Of a stretch of DNA of 64,000 nucleotides, positions 11,904 through 23,640 are shown one piece after another. The stretch spans positions 56,905,052 through 56,969,051 of the forward strand of contig CM031615.1 of the NCBI GenBank assembly GCA_018398815.1, written 5' to 3'. Source of the stretch: Conus ventricosus. Lineage: Eukaryota > Mollusca > Gastropoda > Neogastropoda > Conidae. Numbering within the stretch: the first letter of the stretch is position 1; each line of letters opens with the position of its first letter. The position numbers were made by a program, and so were the translations under genes. Below the pieces are notes generated by a model. That model did not search any database, was not told the DNA's origin, and saw only the letters and a program-made list of their open reading frames with translations.

Positions 11904-12343
11904 CTCCATGACAATCAATCAATCAAAACACTCCATAGAACTTATGTGATAAGCACAATATTTACGTTCTATACCTTCTCGTATCAATAGTGAAGTCAAT
12001 ACATTGTCCAGGTAATCAAGTATCACAAAGCGTAAGACAAACCATCCAATCCCTGTCAAAAGGAACACAGAATCCAGTCATCAGTGCTTTTCCACAGACA
12101 TATGCAAACATGCAATCTCCAATGCGCACTTTCCGAGGAAAACATCACATGACACTACAGTCCCAGGAAACTTCTTCCAAACAGGATCCACCATGGCTCG
12201 TCATCCCCAGACACAAGCTGTCAAAGCAATCCAGGAATCTTAGCACCAGTCACAAGCGTCTCTGTAGTTTGCTTCACCACAGACGTAGGTGTCAAAGCTG
12301 CTACAGGCCAGGAAAACTCATGGCAAGTGCTGGATCCTTGACT

Positions 12344-12782
12344 TCTTCTTCTGTGTACGCAGGCTATTAATCCTGCGGACACCCCCTGTATAGACAGGCA
12401 AGTATTAATCCCATCTGCCCAACACAGGGAGTGGAGTTTTGTGTGTATGACCATTTTTTCTCCCGCCATTAAGGCAGCCATACTCCATCTTCGGGGAAGG
12501 TGCATGCCATGTGTAACGTGTCATCCATACCAACGGCCAAACTGGCCTTCTCTTCCGAAAGTTGGTGATGGGATTTTACGTGTGTGCAAGATGTCATGCG
12601 TGCATTCACACACGGAACCTCGGTTTATCGTCTCATTCGAAGGACTGTATGGGGAATGGAGTCAGAACCAATATTAACTCCGAGGGAAAGATCCCCCCTG
12701 TACCGAAACGACCCAGCGGAGATTCGAACCCGCAACCCTCAGATTACGAGTCGGTACTCTACCAACTGAGCTATTCCGGCCC
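12344..12782 (-). mobile_element. tRNA-derived SINE, family A, full length with TSD
   Basis: Flanked by a perfect 14-bp direct repeat, CTGGATCCTTGACT, at 12330-12343 and 12783-12796. On the minus strand it starts with a tRNA-like head: A-box TAGCTCAGTTGGTAGAG and B-box GGTTCGAATCTCC. The body (GTTTCGGTACAGGGGGGATC ... TTTCGGAAGAGAAGGCC) matches the copy at 3166-3490. The 3' end is a short GAAGAAGA tail. The 439-bp length and clean duplication indicate a fairly recent insertion into the ATRIP 3' UTR. It is not a tRNA gene: anticodon and acceptor stems are mispaired. Confidence 0.88.
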
Positions 12783-12876
12783 CTGGATCCTTGACTATCA
12801 ATTTCATCACATCAATGTCACAACAAGGTCCAGACAGTGTTGCCTCAGAGAGTCCCTCAAGTGTTGGCACTTGCCA

Positions 12877-12971
12877 TCAGGAGTCCGTGGCCATGGGCTC
12901 CTCGTGATCGCTGTCTTGAGACCCCGCATCTGACTCGTCCAGCTCCTCCCACAGTTCTTCCAGTGCGCTCG
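12877..12971 (-). CDS. ATRIP: ATRIP last coding exon
   Basis: Acceptor TTCTGTTCTGTGTCAG, then one open frame to TGA (12877-12879). It reads SALEELWEELDESDAGSQDS and ends EEPMATDS. Human ATRIP, as I recall it, ends with an acidic tail around EEAALDDLCAAETD, part of the C-terminal motif shared by PIKK partners such as NBS1 and KU80. Here ALEEL aligns with ALDDL. The exon needs one carried-in base, which fits the phase left by the exon at 15504-15594. The paired leading EE of the human motif is not visible. Confidence 0.82.
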
Positions 12972-13014
12972 CTGACACAGAACAGAACTGGGTGTAAAAA
13001 AACACATGAATTAC

Positions 13015-13089
13015 AGAGACTTTTGAACCATGTCTTTATCTGCACTGAGATGGCTTCTGCAACTGTGGGTGAAATAGGTCTCAGATCAT
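13015..13089 (-). CDS. Possible extra ATRIP exon (tentative)
   Basis: A 75-nt open segment after a strong pyrimidine tract (T10 then AG), reading DDLRPISPTVAEAISVQIK. Its phase would fit between the flanking exons. Against it: the following intron would be only 43 nt, the donor GTAATT is weak, and I see no similarity to ATRIP. About 45-50 residues expected between the 15504-15594 exon and the last exon are not found with confidence, so one or more exons are missing here. Confidence 0.25.
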
Positions 13090-13729
13090 CTAAAAAAAAA
13101 AGAAAGGTGATTATTCATAGAGATAAACACATTTCATCCTAGCACAACTCAATGACCATAAATCCCCAAGCATTCAGTTATACCCGCTGTAGCCTGCTGC
13201 CTGTAGCTCTGGCTTGTTGGTGATCTTCCATTGTGCACTAAGCTCTGATTTGTACATGCCCTTGGTGAATGAAGATTCTCACTTAGGCCATGGTCAAACC
13301 AATGAAAGAATGTGGCTAATTTTGGCACTACACAGCTATGGCGCCGCTTGTGCTTTGAAACTATGACAATTCTTTTTTAATAAAGTTAGAATTTCTTATT
13401 AAAGTTTTCGAATGTACAATGGTTTAAACTCAAAACTGAATTGCCCGAATTCTTCTTTCCGATTATCCAAATTTCAGGTCACAAAATAACACTGTAGCAC
13501 CCAATCAATTCACTTTTGCTGATCAAAACTGTAGTATACTCGTTCTCCATATATTGTGCTCATCTGCATTTACAGATCAACAAACACAACCTCTGTCCAG
13601 TCTAGGTGACGTTACAGTATGAAAAGATGCACAGTCATGTTTTGTAGTCTTTGCTCACAATGGAACAATAGTACCACCTTTCCATTATAATTGATCATTA
13701 TATCAACAAAAAGAAAAAAAATATCTGAG

Positions 13730-14035
13730 GCCCTGCTCCCATGTGTCCTCAGTGTCAATTTCCTCTCCATACATGTGCCTGTGATAGAGGTTTGTCAAAG
13801 TCTTTGATGTCAGCGAGATCAAAGGGACTCCCATTGGATGAATGTGGTGCCGCCCTTAAAGGGGACGCTCGTTCATAATGGCTCCACTTCTGAGCAATTA
13901 CAGTTGTCAGTAGGGAGCTTAGAAGGCCAAATATTGGATCAAGTGGATCAGAATGTCATCACTGAACACCAAAAAAGTGTCTTGGCAGCAGTGCAGTGTC
14001 TCCACTAGTGGGTTACCTCAAGTTGACCCATATCT
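13730..14035. mobile_element. Interspersed repeat family B, copy 1
   Basis: Shares a series of blocks in the same order with 46440-46720: CTCGTTCATAATGGCTCC / CTCGATCATTCACGCTGGCTCC, GTCAGTAGGGAGCTTAG / GTCAATAGGGGGCTTAG, GGATCA, CATCACTGAAC / CACCACTGAAC, and CAGTGCAGTGTCTCC / CAGTGCAATGTCTCC. No coding frame. Size and dispersal suggest a SINE or non-autonomous element; ends are not defined. Confidence 0.6.
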
Positions 14036-14140
14036 ATTTCTTCCTGTGGACTACTGGTCAGACATGCTTATCCCATAATCATTCCATCAGGAACAGATGA
14101 TGTGAAAATCAGGAATAAAGTAAGCTTTTTACAAATTTTC

Positions 14141-14460
14141 AGGAATGTACTACATTCTTACAAATATGATGCTGTGTAGATGTACTAATGTATGCACGTT
14201 CGCACGCCTACATTACCACAGCCACCGTGATTGAAAGAGAATGCAGACACATTGTCCATGAACCAAAGTCTTCCCTTTTCTGTCCTTGTTGTAAACATGT
14301 CTAAAAACCACTGCAGTATTTTCTGAAGATTTGGTAACTTTGTTTTTTGGGGTTTTTTTCGGGGGTATTCACTGTCTATATTCTTGATCAATCTTACACA
14401 TTTGCCTGCTACTACTGCTTGCTGTCTTTTCATCGCTTTCTCAAACTCCGCTCAGTTTAA
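14141..14460. mobile_element. Interspersed repeat family C, copy 1
   Basis: Matches 32845-33450 in order: ACTACATTCTTACAAATATGATGCTGTG / ACTATATTCTTACAAATGTGGTGCTGTG, then GAATGCAGACACATTGT / GAATATGCACATCGTGC, then CCCTTTTCTGTCCTTGTTGTAAA, then CACATTTGCCTGCTACTACT. In this copy the 53-bp segment occurs once; in the other it is repeated seven times. Confidence 0.65.
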
Positions 14461-15503
14461 TATCTTCCACTGCAGTTGAATCTTCATTGGATAAAGACTC
14501 ATGATGCAGAGACACAATAAAATTGTTATATTTCTTGAACTAGTTAAAATTCTTGTCATCAGATATTGTAGCAACCGAATATGGTTGTGATACAACTCAT
14601 ATCGTCAGTAAAGGTATAAACCCTTTAGGACTCTTTGACCAGGTTCTCCACCACCCTCCTTATTGGAATATGGCCCTACTATGTAAACTGCACAGGTCAT
14701 GGGTCACCTGCATCAGCAGGAGTGTGTGTAGTCAACAGTGACATCCAGGAAAGGTTACTCTTACACTTACAACACAACAGTTTGTGATGATCTGAATTCT
14801 CATTGTCTGGACAACCCTCAGGCATCCACTGCAGGTTTCAAACTCAATTTGTTACTGCGGAATGATGTAAAATACATGAATGTTCTTTTGCTCACTTGAT
14901 CCAAGTTGCAATCCAGATCCAAGTGAGGAGATATAATAATCATATGTAATATGCATGCTTTTCTTCTGATTGCGATACATGCATCAATTTCTAAACAAAC
15001 TTATGAAAATGTTGAAAAATGCACAATGATGAAAGAAAGTATAAAAAAAAAAAAATTTTTAAACCCTGGATCCTCCCTTCCATCCAAGTGTGCACCAGAA
15101 TTTAACAGCATTGTCTGTGGGATGTATTCCCTCGTTCAACCACATTTGATTCAAACGGGTTCAGCAGCTTTAGCATAATCTTGCCAACAGACAGACAATC
15201 CAACAGACACAGGTTAACACGTAATCTCCACGACGAAGGTAATAATGAATAACATTGGGAAACCATTCAATTGTTCTCGAATCTCTCTAAAAAAAAATTC
15301 TTCATGAATACTGTGGTGCAGATGATGGGATGACTGGTCTGTTCAATGTTTTCCATCATCAAGAAACACTTAACTAGTTACTCTTCTGTTGAAGCTAGGG
15401 GAAGAAGAAATGAGGACAACATGACCACAGGATGAAGTTCAAACTGAGGAGAGGAGAAATAAAACATACACTGCCTACAGCAACAGGTGCACAATCAGCC
15501 TAC

Positions 15504-15594
15504 CTTTACGAAGAACAACAAAGACATCAGTGCTGTGAGACAGTTGATAGTCACGAAGGAGATAGAACATCGAATGCACCAGACTTGGAATGAT
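15504..15594 (-). CDS. ATRIP: ATRIP exon 13
   Basis: 91-nt exon with acceptor GTGTGTTTCAG and donor AAAG|GTAGGC. It reads LVHSMFYLLRDYQLSHSTD, which lines up with the VEVVRALTVMLHRQWL stretch of human ATRIP. It enters in phase 0 and leaves in phase 1, matching its neighbours. The acceptor lies directly next to a (TG)n tract (15599-15630 on the plus strand as CA), which doubles as the pyrimidine tract. Confidence 0.75.
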
Positions 15595-15597
15595 CTG

Positions 15598-15598
<1 letters not shown>

Positions 15599-15632
<34 letters not shown>
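15599..15632. repeat. (CA)n abutting exon 13 acceptor
   Basis: About 15 CA units on the plus strand, ending five bases from the acceptor of the exon at 15504-15594. Confidence 0.9.
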
Positions 15633-15635
<3 letters not shown>

Positions 15636-16124
15636 AGGAAAACTGTACGAATGTAAAAGCCATAAGACTGTATTTTCTGAGCTATTTTCTTTAATACTTG
15701 GTTTCACAACTAACTGATTTCAAAATACATCTAACAGCAGAGAAGCAAAATCTGGTTCAGCCCCAAACAAAACCAAAAGTTAAAAAAAATAATGGGACAA
15801 AGATTAAATCAGAGAAATTGTTATCTAAACTGCTTAGTTTTATAATTTTAAAAAAAGAAAAAGAGAAGATAAAAAAGATAAAAAGACGCAAGTCTAAAAT
15901 CAATAACTAGCTCTTCCTGAAATAATTTTACTTTGTAGAGGAATATTGGTCGCTGAATCAAGTTTTACCTACCACCACCCCCACCCCCACCCTCCTTCCC
16001 CCGCTTCCTTCGTTCTCCCCCATTCTTCTCTCCAAGTGCTCCTTTCCTCTTTACAGGACCAAAGATAAAATAATATCTGTGTGAAACTCAAACAAAATCC
16101 TATGATGAAAGTTAAGCATCAAAG

Positions 16125-16190
<66 letters not shown>

Positions 16191-16942
16191 ATGCGTGTGT
16201 CCATGCATGCCTGCATGTGTGAGAGAGTATCTTCAATCCGGTTGTTTTTACAATGCAGACCTGAGCAGTCAATTTTTCCCACTCCTAAGAGAAAAAACAC
16301 AGCTCAACTTTCATCAACCACCATGATAGAAAACACTCTTGTTCTAAGTGTACCCCTTAGCAATGGCATGCCCTCACCACCACCAGTTCTCAAGTCTGAT
16401 CTGCCTGGATCATCATCTCAGCTAAAACTCATGTCTGTTGTGTTCAAGGCCTGACCCACATCAGGAAATGCAGTAAAACCTCTGTGTACAGACCCTGACA
16501 ATGAAATGAAAACTAAGCAGGCTTTTAACCGATAGAACAGAGAGTCTGCAAATCAGGTCAGCATATAAGAATTGATATGGATTCGAGTCTGTGGAAACAA
16601 ATTTTTTTTAAATGACTACATAACAGTAAGGAAAGAATTTAGTCATCAATATACATATCCATTAAAAAAGAAAAAGACAGATGGAGAGATACAGAAGAAA
16701 GTATGACGTAAGAAAACACAAAGATTTCAATTAATACAAACAACAACAATGTCTGCCAATTCACATTATCTTTCAATAAGATTTGATTAACAGGAAACAA
16801 GGAAAGAAAAGCATAAAATATGAGTAGATAGCCAAATAAGTTAACCATTAATAAAAAAGAAAGGCAAAAACAAAACAAAAAAAACCATCCTGAGCAGCAA
16901 GAGTTAGTGCCCAAAGACAAAAGAGGTACAAAGAGCCAGCAC
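15633..16942 (-). other. ATRIP: ATRIP intron 12
   Basis: Contains a (GT)n tract at about 16127-16190, C-rich sequence near 15970-16020 and A-rich sequence near 16850-16890. No exon or mobile element is visible. Confidence 0.55.
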
Positions 16943-17029
16943 CTGTCCACTACAGCGGCAGTTGTTGTCGGTGAGGACGTCGACGCCATTCCTATGGAAG
17001 GAAACCACCGCTGCCACACACCCCATCAC
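16943..17029 (-). CDS. ATRIP: ATRIP exon 12
   Basis: 87 nt, phase 0 on both sides, acceptor GTCTTGGTAACAG and donor CAG|GTGCTG. It reads VMGCVAAVVSFHRNGVDVLT then DNNCRCSGQ. The NNCRC segment lines up with the SNCQC segment of human ATRIP just before the last helical repeats. The acceptor motif itself is copied into the adjoining 52-bp minisatellite. Confidence 0.75.
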
Positions 17030-17822
17030 CTGTTACCAAGACAACAGACAATTTGATGCTCACAAACCATCATAAAACTTTCACCTGTTACCTAGACAAC
17101 AAATCGTTTGATGCTCATAAACCATCATAAAACTTTCACCTACCAAGACAATGAACAGTGTGACGCTCACCAACCATCATCAAACTTTCACCTACCAAGA
17201 CAATGAACAGTCTGACGCTCACCAACCATCACCAAACTTTCACCTACCAAGACAATGAACAGCTGACGCTCACCAACCATCATCAAACTTTCACCTACCA
17301 AGACAATGAACAGTCTGACGCTCACAAACCATCATCAAACTTTCACCTACCAAGACAATGAACAGTCTGACGCTCACCAACCATCATCAAACTTTCACCT
17401 ACCAAGACAATGAACAGTCTGACGCTCACCAACCATCATCAAACTTTCACCTACCAAGACAATGAACAGTGTGACGCTCACCAACCATCATCAAACTTTC
17501 ACCTACCAAGACAATGAACAGTGTGACGCTCACCAACCATCATCAAACTTTCACCTACCAAGACAATGAACAGTCTGACGCTCACCAACCATCATCAAAC
17601 TTTCATCTACCAAGACAATGAACAGTCTGACGCTCACCAACCATCACCAAACTTTCACCTGTTACCAAAACAACAAATCGTTTGACGCTCACCAACCATC
17701 ATCAATCTTTTGTCCGTTACCAAGACAACAAAGAGTCTGATATTCACAAACCATCACCAACCTTTCAATGTTACCAAGACAACAAATAGTTTGATGCTCA
17801 CCAACCATCATCAAACTTCTAC
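17030..17822. repeat. 52-bp minisatellite starting at the exon 12 acceptor
   Basis: About 15 tandem units. The central ones are 52 bp (CTACCAAGACAATGAACAG ... CATCATCAAACTTTCAC); the outer ones are about 55 bp and read CTGTTACC instead of CTACC. The first unit begins at the base after exon 12, so the acceptor sequence (minus strand GGTAACAG then GTGA) is part of the unit. Outer units are more diverged than central ones, as expected if new copies arise in the middle. Confidence 0.92.
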
Positions 17823-18699
17823 CTTCCTGTAAAGTCATATGTCAGTGGCATTGATTTTCCTAAAATAAAACAATGAAACAAGATAGCAGCATTACTGGAA
17901 AACAGGCCAAAACATACACACATAAACACACAAGATGAAATTAGACACTTTTTTTTTCAGAGCATACAATATGGTTGGTTCACTAACTGCATTTGTGCAT
18001 ACATGTACCTGTGTGTGTGTGCGTGTAAGTGTATGTATATGCTTTTGAAAGTGTGTATGTCTGCAAGTGTCTGTTTCTGCCCATACCCATGAGGACTTGC
18101 ACACAATAACACCTTTTTTCCCCAGAATGAGACTTCATGGAGCAAATGGCTGGTGAGAACACCGCACACTGTGGGAAATGTTTTGCAAGAAAGTCCACTT
18201 TTCAAAGACTGTCAAAGACTAGAAAATTGAACTTTTATTTTTTCAAAGACAAAGATTTGAAAATGCCAGTCCATTTCTCAAAGAGGGCTTAAAATGGCAC
18301 TTTTATCAAAGACTGAATCAACTTGAAAACAGCGCTCTGTCTAACAAAGACTGTCACTGACAGAAAGATAATTATTTTTTTTTTTTTTTTTACACAAAGG
18401 TTTGAAAATTGCACTTATTTTTTTCAAAGACAAAGACCTGCAAATGGCATTCCACTTTTCAAAGACTTGAAAATGGCACTTTTTTTTTCTCACAGACTGT
18501 CAATCAACTTAAAAGTGGCATCCTACTTATCAAAAACTATCACTCAGTGAAAACAGCACTCTTTCTTTTTGTCTGTTAAATTTGAAAACGGCGCTCAATT
18601 TTTTTCAATGAAAAAGACTGTAGAGCCTATATCAGCGCCAGCTGTCAAGCACTGTCAACTCTCTGTGGGACCATGGCACACATCCTGCAGGAGGGTTAC
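17823..18699 (-). repeat. ATRIP: ATRIP intron 11 with degenerate TCAAAGACT repeats
   Basis: From about 18190 to 18640 the sequence is an old tandem repeat, with TTTCAAAGAC ... TTGAAAATGGCACTTTT recurring every 40-65 bp with many changes. Before it lies a short (GT)n-like tract near 18010-18050. No exon is seen. Confidence 0.65.
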
Positions 18700-18812
18700 C
18701 TTGGAGATGGTGCGCAGCAGGAGGGGCTGCATCTGCTGCTTTCCTCGGCAGGTGGCCAGCAGGCGGGTCAGCATCACGTACACGTTCAGCAGGGTGCAGG
18801 AGCTGCAGGAGT
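18700..18812 (-). CDS. ATRIP: ATRIP exon 11
   Basis: 113 nt with acceptor TGCCCTCCCCCAG and donor AAG|GTAACC. It completes a split codon from exon 10 (phase 1) and ends in phase 0. It reads TLLNVYVMLTRLLATCRGKQ, a Leu-rich helix pair that matches the CLLLLLYMYITSRPD region of human ATRIP in position and pattern. Confidence 0.78.
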
Positions 18813-19761
18813 CTGGGGGAGGGCACATTTTCCTTTTGTTTTAACGACACGTTGGGTTTTTTTTTTCCCTTCTCTTCCTGCAGCATTGGGGATGACATGG
18901 GAACAAATGTGACAGGAACTTGTCTGGCACTGTGATGTTCTTTTCTCCATTATTTTGATATTAATTGTGAGTTCCTTATGCATTTTGCATGAGGAAGGGG
19001 TAAATACATAAAAGGACATGGTGGCCCCCATTTTTTGTATATTGTAGTAAGGGCTGGTGTAAAGCATGACTCTTCTTGTGTCTTGTCAGTCGACAAGATG
19101 AATCTTGTTGTTGAACAACATTTTGTGTAGGCTGTAGTAAGGACTGATGAGACACAAGAAGAGTTATGCTTTATACCAGTCCTTGCTACAGCCCACACAA
19201 AACGTTGTTCAGCAACAAGATTCATCCTGTTGACCGATGCAACATAAAAGGGTTATGCTTTACATCAGTTCTTACTACAGCACAGAAACAGCAGCAGTAC
19301 ACCTTAATATATAAAAGTGCTATTTACAATCTGTTTACCCTTGGAAAAAACTGACGACAATGGGGGTTATGCAATGGATGATATATATTCTTAAAGTAAA
19401 AATTTGGTGGTTCGCCCAAAAAAGAAAAAGAAAAGAAGAAACAAAAAAAACAGATAACACAAATTCCAACAAAATTGATAAACTTACAAATGCAATTTAA
19501 AATTACAATTTTCAATTTGGTTATATAGAAAACAAGGGAACTATATACATGAATACATACACTATGTACACCACAATCTTCTCAAAACATGCATAACCTT
19601 GAAAAACCAAAACTGATAACTCACGTAAGTTACTGAGAAATGGAATTAAACACAAAGCAAAGATGCACATTAAACCTCCCTGCCCCTCTTTCTTCTTGTG
19701 CACATCATTCCACCAAAACACCTCGACAGTTCATGGGGTCAGGAAGGTCAGTCAAGCTCAC
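18813..19761 (-). other. ATRIP: ATRIP intron 10
   Basis: Holds the inverted repeat at 19041-19286 (listed separately) and otherwise unremarkable AT-rich sequence. No exon visible. Confidence 0.55.
19041..19286. repeat. Inverted pair of about 105-bp units
   Basis: The left unit (19041-19145: TAGTAAGGGCTGGTGTAAAG ... ACAAGATGAATCTTGTTG ... TTTTGTGTAGGCT) returns in reverse complement at about 19147-19286 with scattered mismatches. Blocks GACTCTTCTTGTG, GATGAATCTTGTTG and TTTTGTGT(A/G)GGCTGTAG are conserved. The two arms could form a long hairpin. No transposase or target duplication is evident. Confidence 0.75.
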
Positions 19762-19913
19762 CTGACATGCCAGCCTTGGTGCAGAGGGAGGGCAGGACGG
19801 GGCGAGAGCGCACCAGCGTGGAGAACAAGTCCAGGGCGCGCCCAGTGATGCCCGGCTGGTGCTCCAGCTGAAGGCAGGCGGTCAGCACGCCCCGCACAAC
19901 GACCACGTGTAAC
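19762..19913 (-). CDS. ATRIP: ATRIP exon 10, 5' end shared with minisatellite
   Basis: 152 nt; donor TCAG|GTGAGC. It reads ACLQLEHQPGITGRALDLFS then TLVRSRPVLPSL, matching the LPSVLLAVELLSLLADHDQL region of human ATRIP. The acceptor that keeps the phase from exon 9 (AG carried over) is TTGTTGGTCAG at 19914, giving LHVVVVRGVL as the first residues; this aligns with FQCVFQVL in human. Those first ~18 nt and the acceptor are repeated in every 46-bp unit of the array that follows. A second AG (after CTGCCTTC) would break the frame. Confidence 0.78.
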
Positions 19914-22900
19914 CTGACCAACAACACAGGCAGGGTACAGCACGACGACCATGTGTAACCTGACCAACAACACAGGCAGGGTACAGCACAATGACCATGT
20001 GTAACCTGACCAACAACACAGGCAGGGTACAGCACAATGACCACGTGTAACCTGACCAACAACACAGGCAGGGTACAGCACAACGACCATGTGTCACCTG
20101 ACCAACAACACATGCAGGGTACAGCACAACGACCACGTGTAACCTGACCAACAACACAGGCAGGGTACAGCACAACGACCATGTGTAACCTGACCAACAA
20201 CACAGGCAGGGTACAGCACAACGACCACATGTAACCTGACCAACAACACAGGCAGGGTACAGCACAACGACCATGTGTAACCTGACCAACAACACAGGCA
20301 GGGTACAGCACAACGACCATGTGTAACCTGACCAACAACACAGGCAGGGTACAGCACAACGACCATGTGTAACCTGACACAACAACACAGGCAGGGTACA
20401 GCACAACGACCATGTGTAACCTGACCAACAACACAGGCAGGGTACAGCACAATGACCACAGGTAACCTGACCAACAACACAGGTAGGGTACAGCACAACG
20501 ACCATGTGTAACCTGACCAACAACACAGGCAGGGTACAGCACAATGACAATAGGTAACCTGACCAACAACACAGGTAGGGTACAGCACAATGACCATGTG
20601 TAACCTGACCAACAACACAGGCAGGGTACAGCACAATGACCACAGGTAACCTGACCAACGACACATGCAGGGTACAGCACAATGACCATGTGTAACCTGA
20701 CCAACAACACAGGCAGGGTACAGCACAACGACCATGTGTAACCTGACCAACAACACATGCAGGGTACAGCACGACGACCACGTGTAACCTGACCAACAAC
20801 ACATGCAGGGTACAGCACAATGACAATAGTTAACCTGACCAACAACACAGGCAGGGTACAGCACAACGACCATGTGTAACCTGACCAACAACACAGGTAG
20901 GGTACAGCACAATGACCATGTGTAACCTGACCAACAACACAGGCAGGGTACAGCACAATGACCATGTGTAACCTGACCAACAACACAGGTAGGGTACAGC
21001 ACAATGACCATGTGTAACCTGACCAACAACACAGGCAGGGTACAGCACAACGACCATGTGTAACCTGACCAACAACACAGGCAGGGTACAGCACAACGAC
21101 CATGTGTAACCTGACCAACAACACAGGTAGGGTACAGCACAATGACCACGTGTAACCTGACCAACGACACATGCAGGGTACAGCACAACGACCATGTGTA
21201 ACCTGACCAACAACACAGGCAGGGTACAGCACAACGACCATGTGTAACCTGACCAACAACACAGGCAGGGTACAGCACAACGACCATGTGTAACCTGACC
21301 AACAACACAGGCAGGGTACAGCACAACGACCACATGTAACCTGACCAACAACACAGGTAGGGTACAGCACAATGACCATGTGTAACCTGACCAACAACAC
21401 AGGCAGGGTACAGCACAACGACCATGTGTAACCTGACCAACAACACAGGCAGGGTACAGCACAACGACCATGTGTAACCTGACCAACAACACAGGCAGGG
21501 TACAGCACAATGACCATGTGTAACCTGACCAACAACACATGCAGGGTACAGCACAATGACCATGTGTAACCTGACCAACAACACAGGCAGGGTACAGCAC
21601 AATGACAATAGGTAACCTGACCAACAACACAGGTAGGGTACAGCACAATGACCATGTGTAACCTGACAACAACACAGGTAGGGTACAGCACAACGACCAC
21701 GTGTCACCTGACCAACAAAACATGCAGGGTACAGCACAATGACCATGTGTAACCTGACCAACAACACAGGCAGGGTACAGCACAATGACAATAGGTAACC
21801 TGACCAACAACACAGGTAGGGTACAGCACAATGACCATGTGTAACCTGACCAACAACACAGGCAGGGTACAGCACAATGACCACATGTGTAACCTGACAA
21901 ACAACACAGGCAGGGCACAACGACCATGTGTAACCTGACCAACAACACAGGCAGGGTACAGCACAACGACCACATGTAACCTGACCAACAACACAGGCAG
22001 GGTATAGCACAAACACCATAGGTAACCTGACCAACAACACAGGTAGGGTACAGCACAAACACCATGTGTAACCTGACCAACAACACAGGCAGGGTACAGC
22101 ACAACGACCATAAACCTGACCAACAACACAGGCAGGGTACAGCACAACGGCCACGTGTAACCTGACCAACAACACAGGCAGGGTACAGCACAACGACCAT
22201 GTGTAACCTGACCAACAACACAGGCAGGGTACAGCACAATGACCACGTGTAACCTGACCAACAACACATGCAGGGTACAGCACAACGACCATGTGTAACC
22301 TGACCAACAACACAGGCAGGGTACAGCACAATGACAATAGGTAACCTGGCCAACAACACAGGCAGGGTACAGCACAATGACCACAGGAAACCTGACCAAC
22401 AACACAGGTAGGGTACAGCACAATGACCACAGGTAACCTGACCAACAACACAGGCAGGGTACAACACAATGACCATGTGTAACCTGACCAACAACACAGC
22501 ACAATGACCACGTGTAACCTGACCAACGACACATGCAGGGTACAGCACAACGACCATGTGTAACCTGACCAACAACACAGGCAGGGTACAGCACAACGAC
22601 CATGTGTAACCTGACCAACGACACATGCAGGGTACAGCAGAACGACCATGTGTAACCTGACCAACGACACATGCAGGGTACTGCACAATGACCATGTGTA
22701 ACCTGACCAACAACACAGACAGGGTACAGCACAATGACCATGTGTAACCTGATCAACAACGCAGGCAGGGTACAGCACAATGACCATGTGTAACCTGACC
22801 AACAACGCAGGCAGGGGACAGTACACACACCTGACCAACAACACAGGCAGGGTACAGCACAATGACCACAGGAAACCTGACCAACAACACAGGTAGGGTA

Positions 22901-23640
22901 CAGCACAATGACCACAGGTAACCTGACCAACAACACAGGCAGGGTACAGCACAACGACCATGTGTAACCTGACCAACAACACAGGCAGGGTACAGCACAA
23001 CGACCATGTGTAACCTGACCAACAACACAGGCAGGGTACAGCACAACGACCATGTGTAACCTGATCAACAACACATGCAGGGTACAGCACAACAACCATG
23101 TGTAACCTGACCAACAACACAGGCAGGGTACAGCACAACGACCATGTGTAACCTGACCAACAACACATGCAGGGTACAGCACAACGACCATGTGTAACCT
23201 GACCAACAACACAGGCAGGGTACAGCACAACGACCATGTGTAACCTGACCAACAACACATGCAGGGTACAGCACAACGACCATGTGTAACCTGACCAACA
23301 ACACAGGCAGGGTACAGCACAACGACCATGTGTAACCTGACCAACAACACATGCAGGGTACAGCACAACGACCATGTGTAACCTGACCAACAACACAGGC
23401 AGGGTACAGCACAACGACCATGTGTAACCTGACCAACAACACATGCAGGGTACAGCACAACGACCATGTGTAACCTGACCAACAACACAGACAGGGTACA
23501 GCACAATGACCATGTGTAACCTGATCAACAATGCAGGCAGGGTACAGCACAATGACCATGTGTAACCTGATCAACAACGCAGGCAGGGTACAGCACAATG
23601 ACCATGTGTAACCTGACCAACAACGCAGGCAGGGTACAGT
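19914..23640 (-). repeat. 46-bp minisatellite, about 81 copies, carrying a splice acceptor
   Basis: On the minus strand each unit reads CTGTGTTGTTGGTCAG then GTTACACATGGTCATTGT then GCTGTACCCTGC. The first two blocks equal the intron 9 acceptor and the 5' end of exon 10. Variation between units is mostly at a few sites (C/T in TGACC/CGACC, CAGG/CATG, CATGTG/CACAGG). The unit is not a multiple of three, so the translation cycles with a 46-residue period; lack of stops leaves all minus-strand frames open for long distances. A few units are truncated (near 22000, 22110, 22495 and 22820). Confidence 0.97.

Larger units (their letters stand above)
11880..12876 (-). other. ATRIP: Probable ATRIP 3' UTR
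   Basis: Follows the ATRIP stop codon at 12877-12879 on the minus strand. An AATAAA signal lies at 11898-11903 (minus strand), with an A-rich stretch about 12-18 nt beyond it, which would give a 3' UTR of about 1 kb. Nearly half of it (12344-12782) is an inserted SINE. The extent is inferred from the signal only; no transcript evidence is available. Confidence 0.45.
13090..15503 (-). other. ATRIP: ATRIP intron with interspersed repeats
   Basis: Contains two interspersed repeat copies listed separately (about 13730-14035 and 14141-14460). The rest shows no array or confident exon, although the protein comparison suggests that a penultimate exon may be hidden here. Confidence 0.5.

Noticed and set aside
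12705..12782. tRNA-Thr-like gene on the minus strand
   Set aside because: Good A and B boxes, but anticodon and acceptor stems mispair and it is the head of a SINE with its own target-site duplication.
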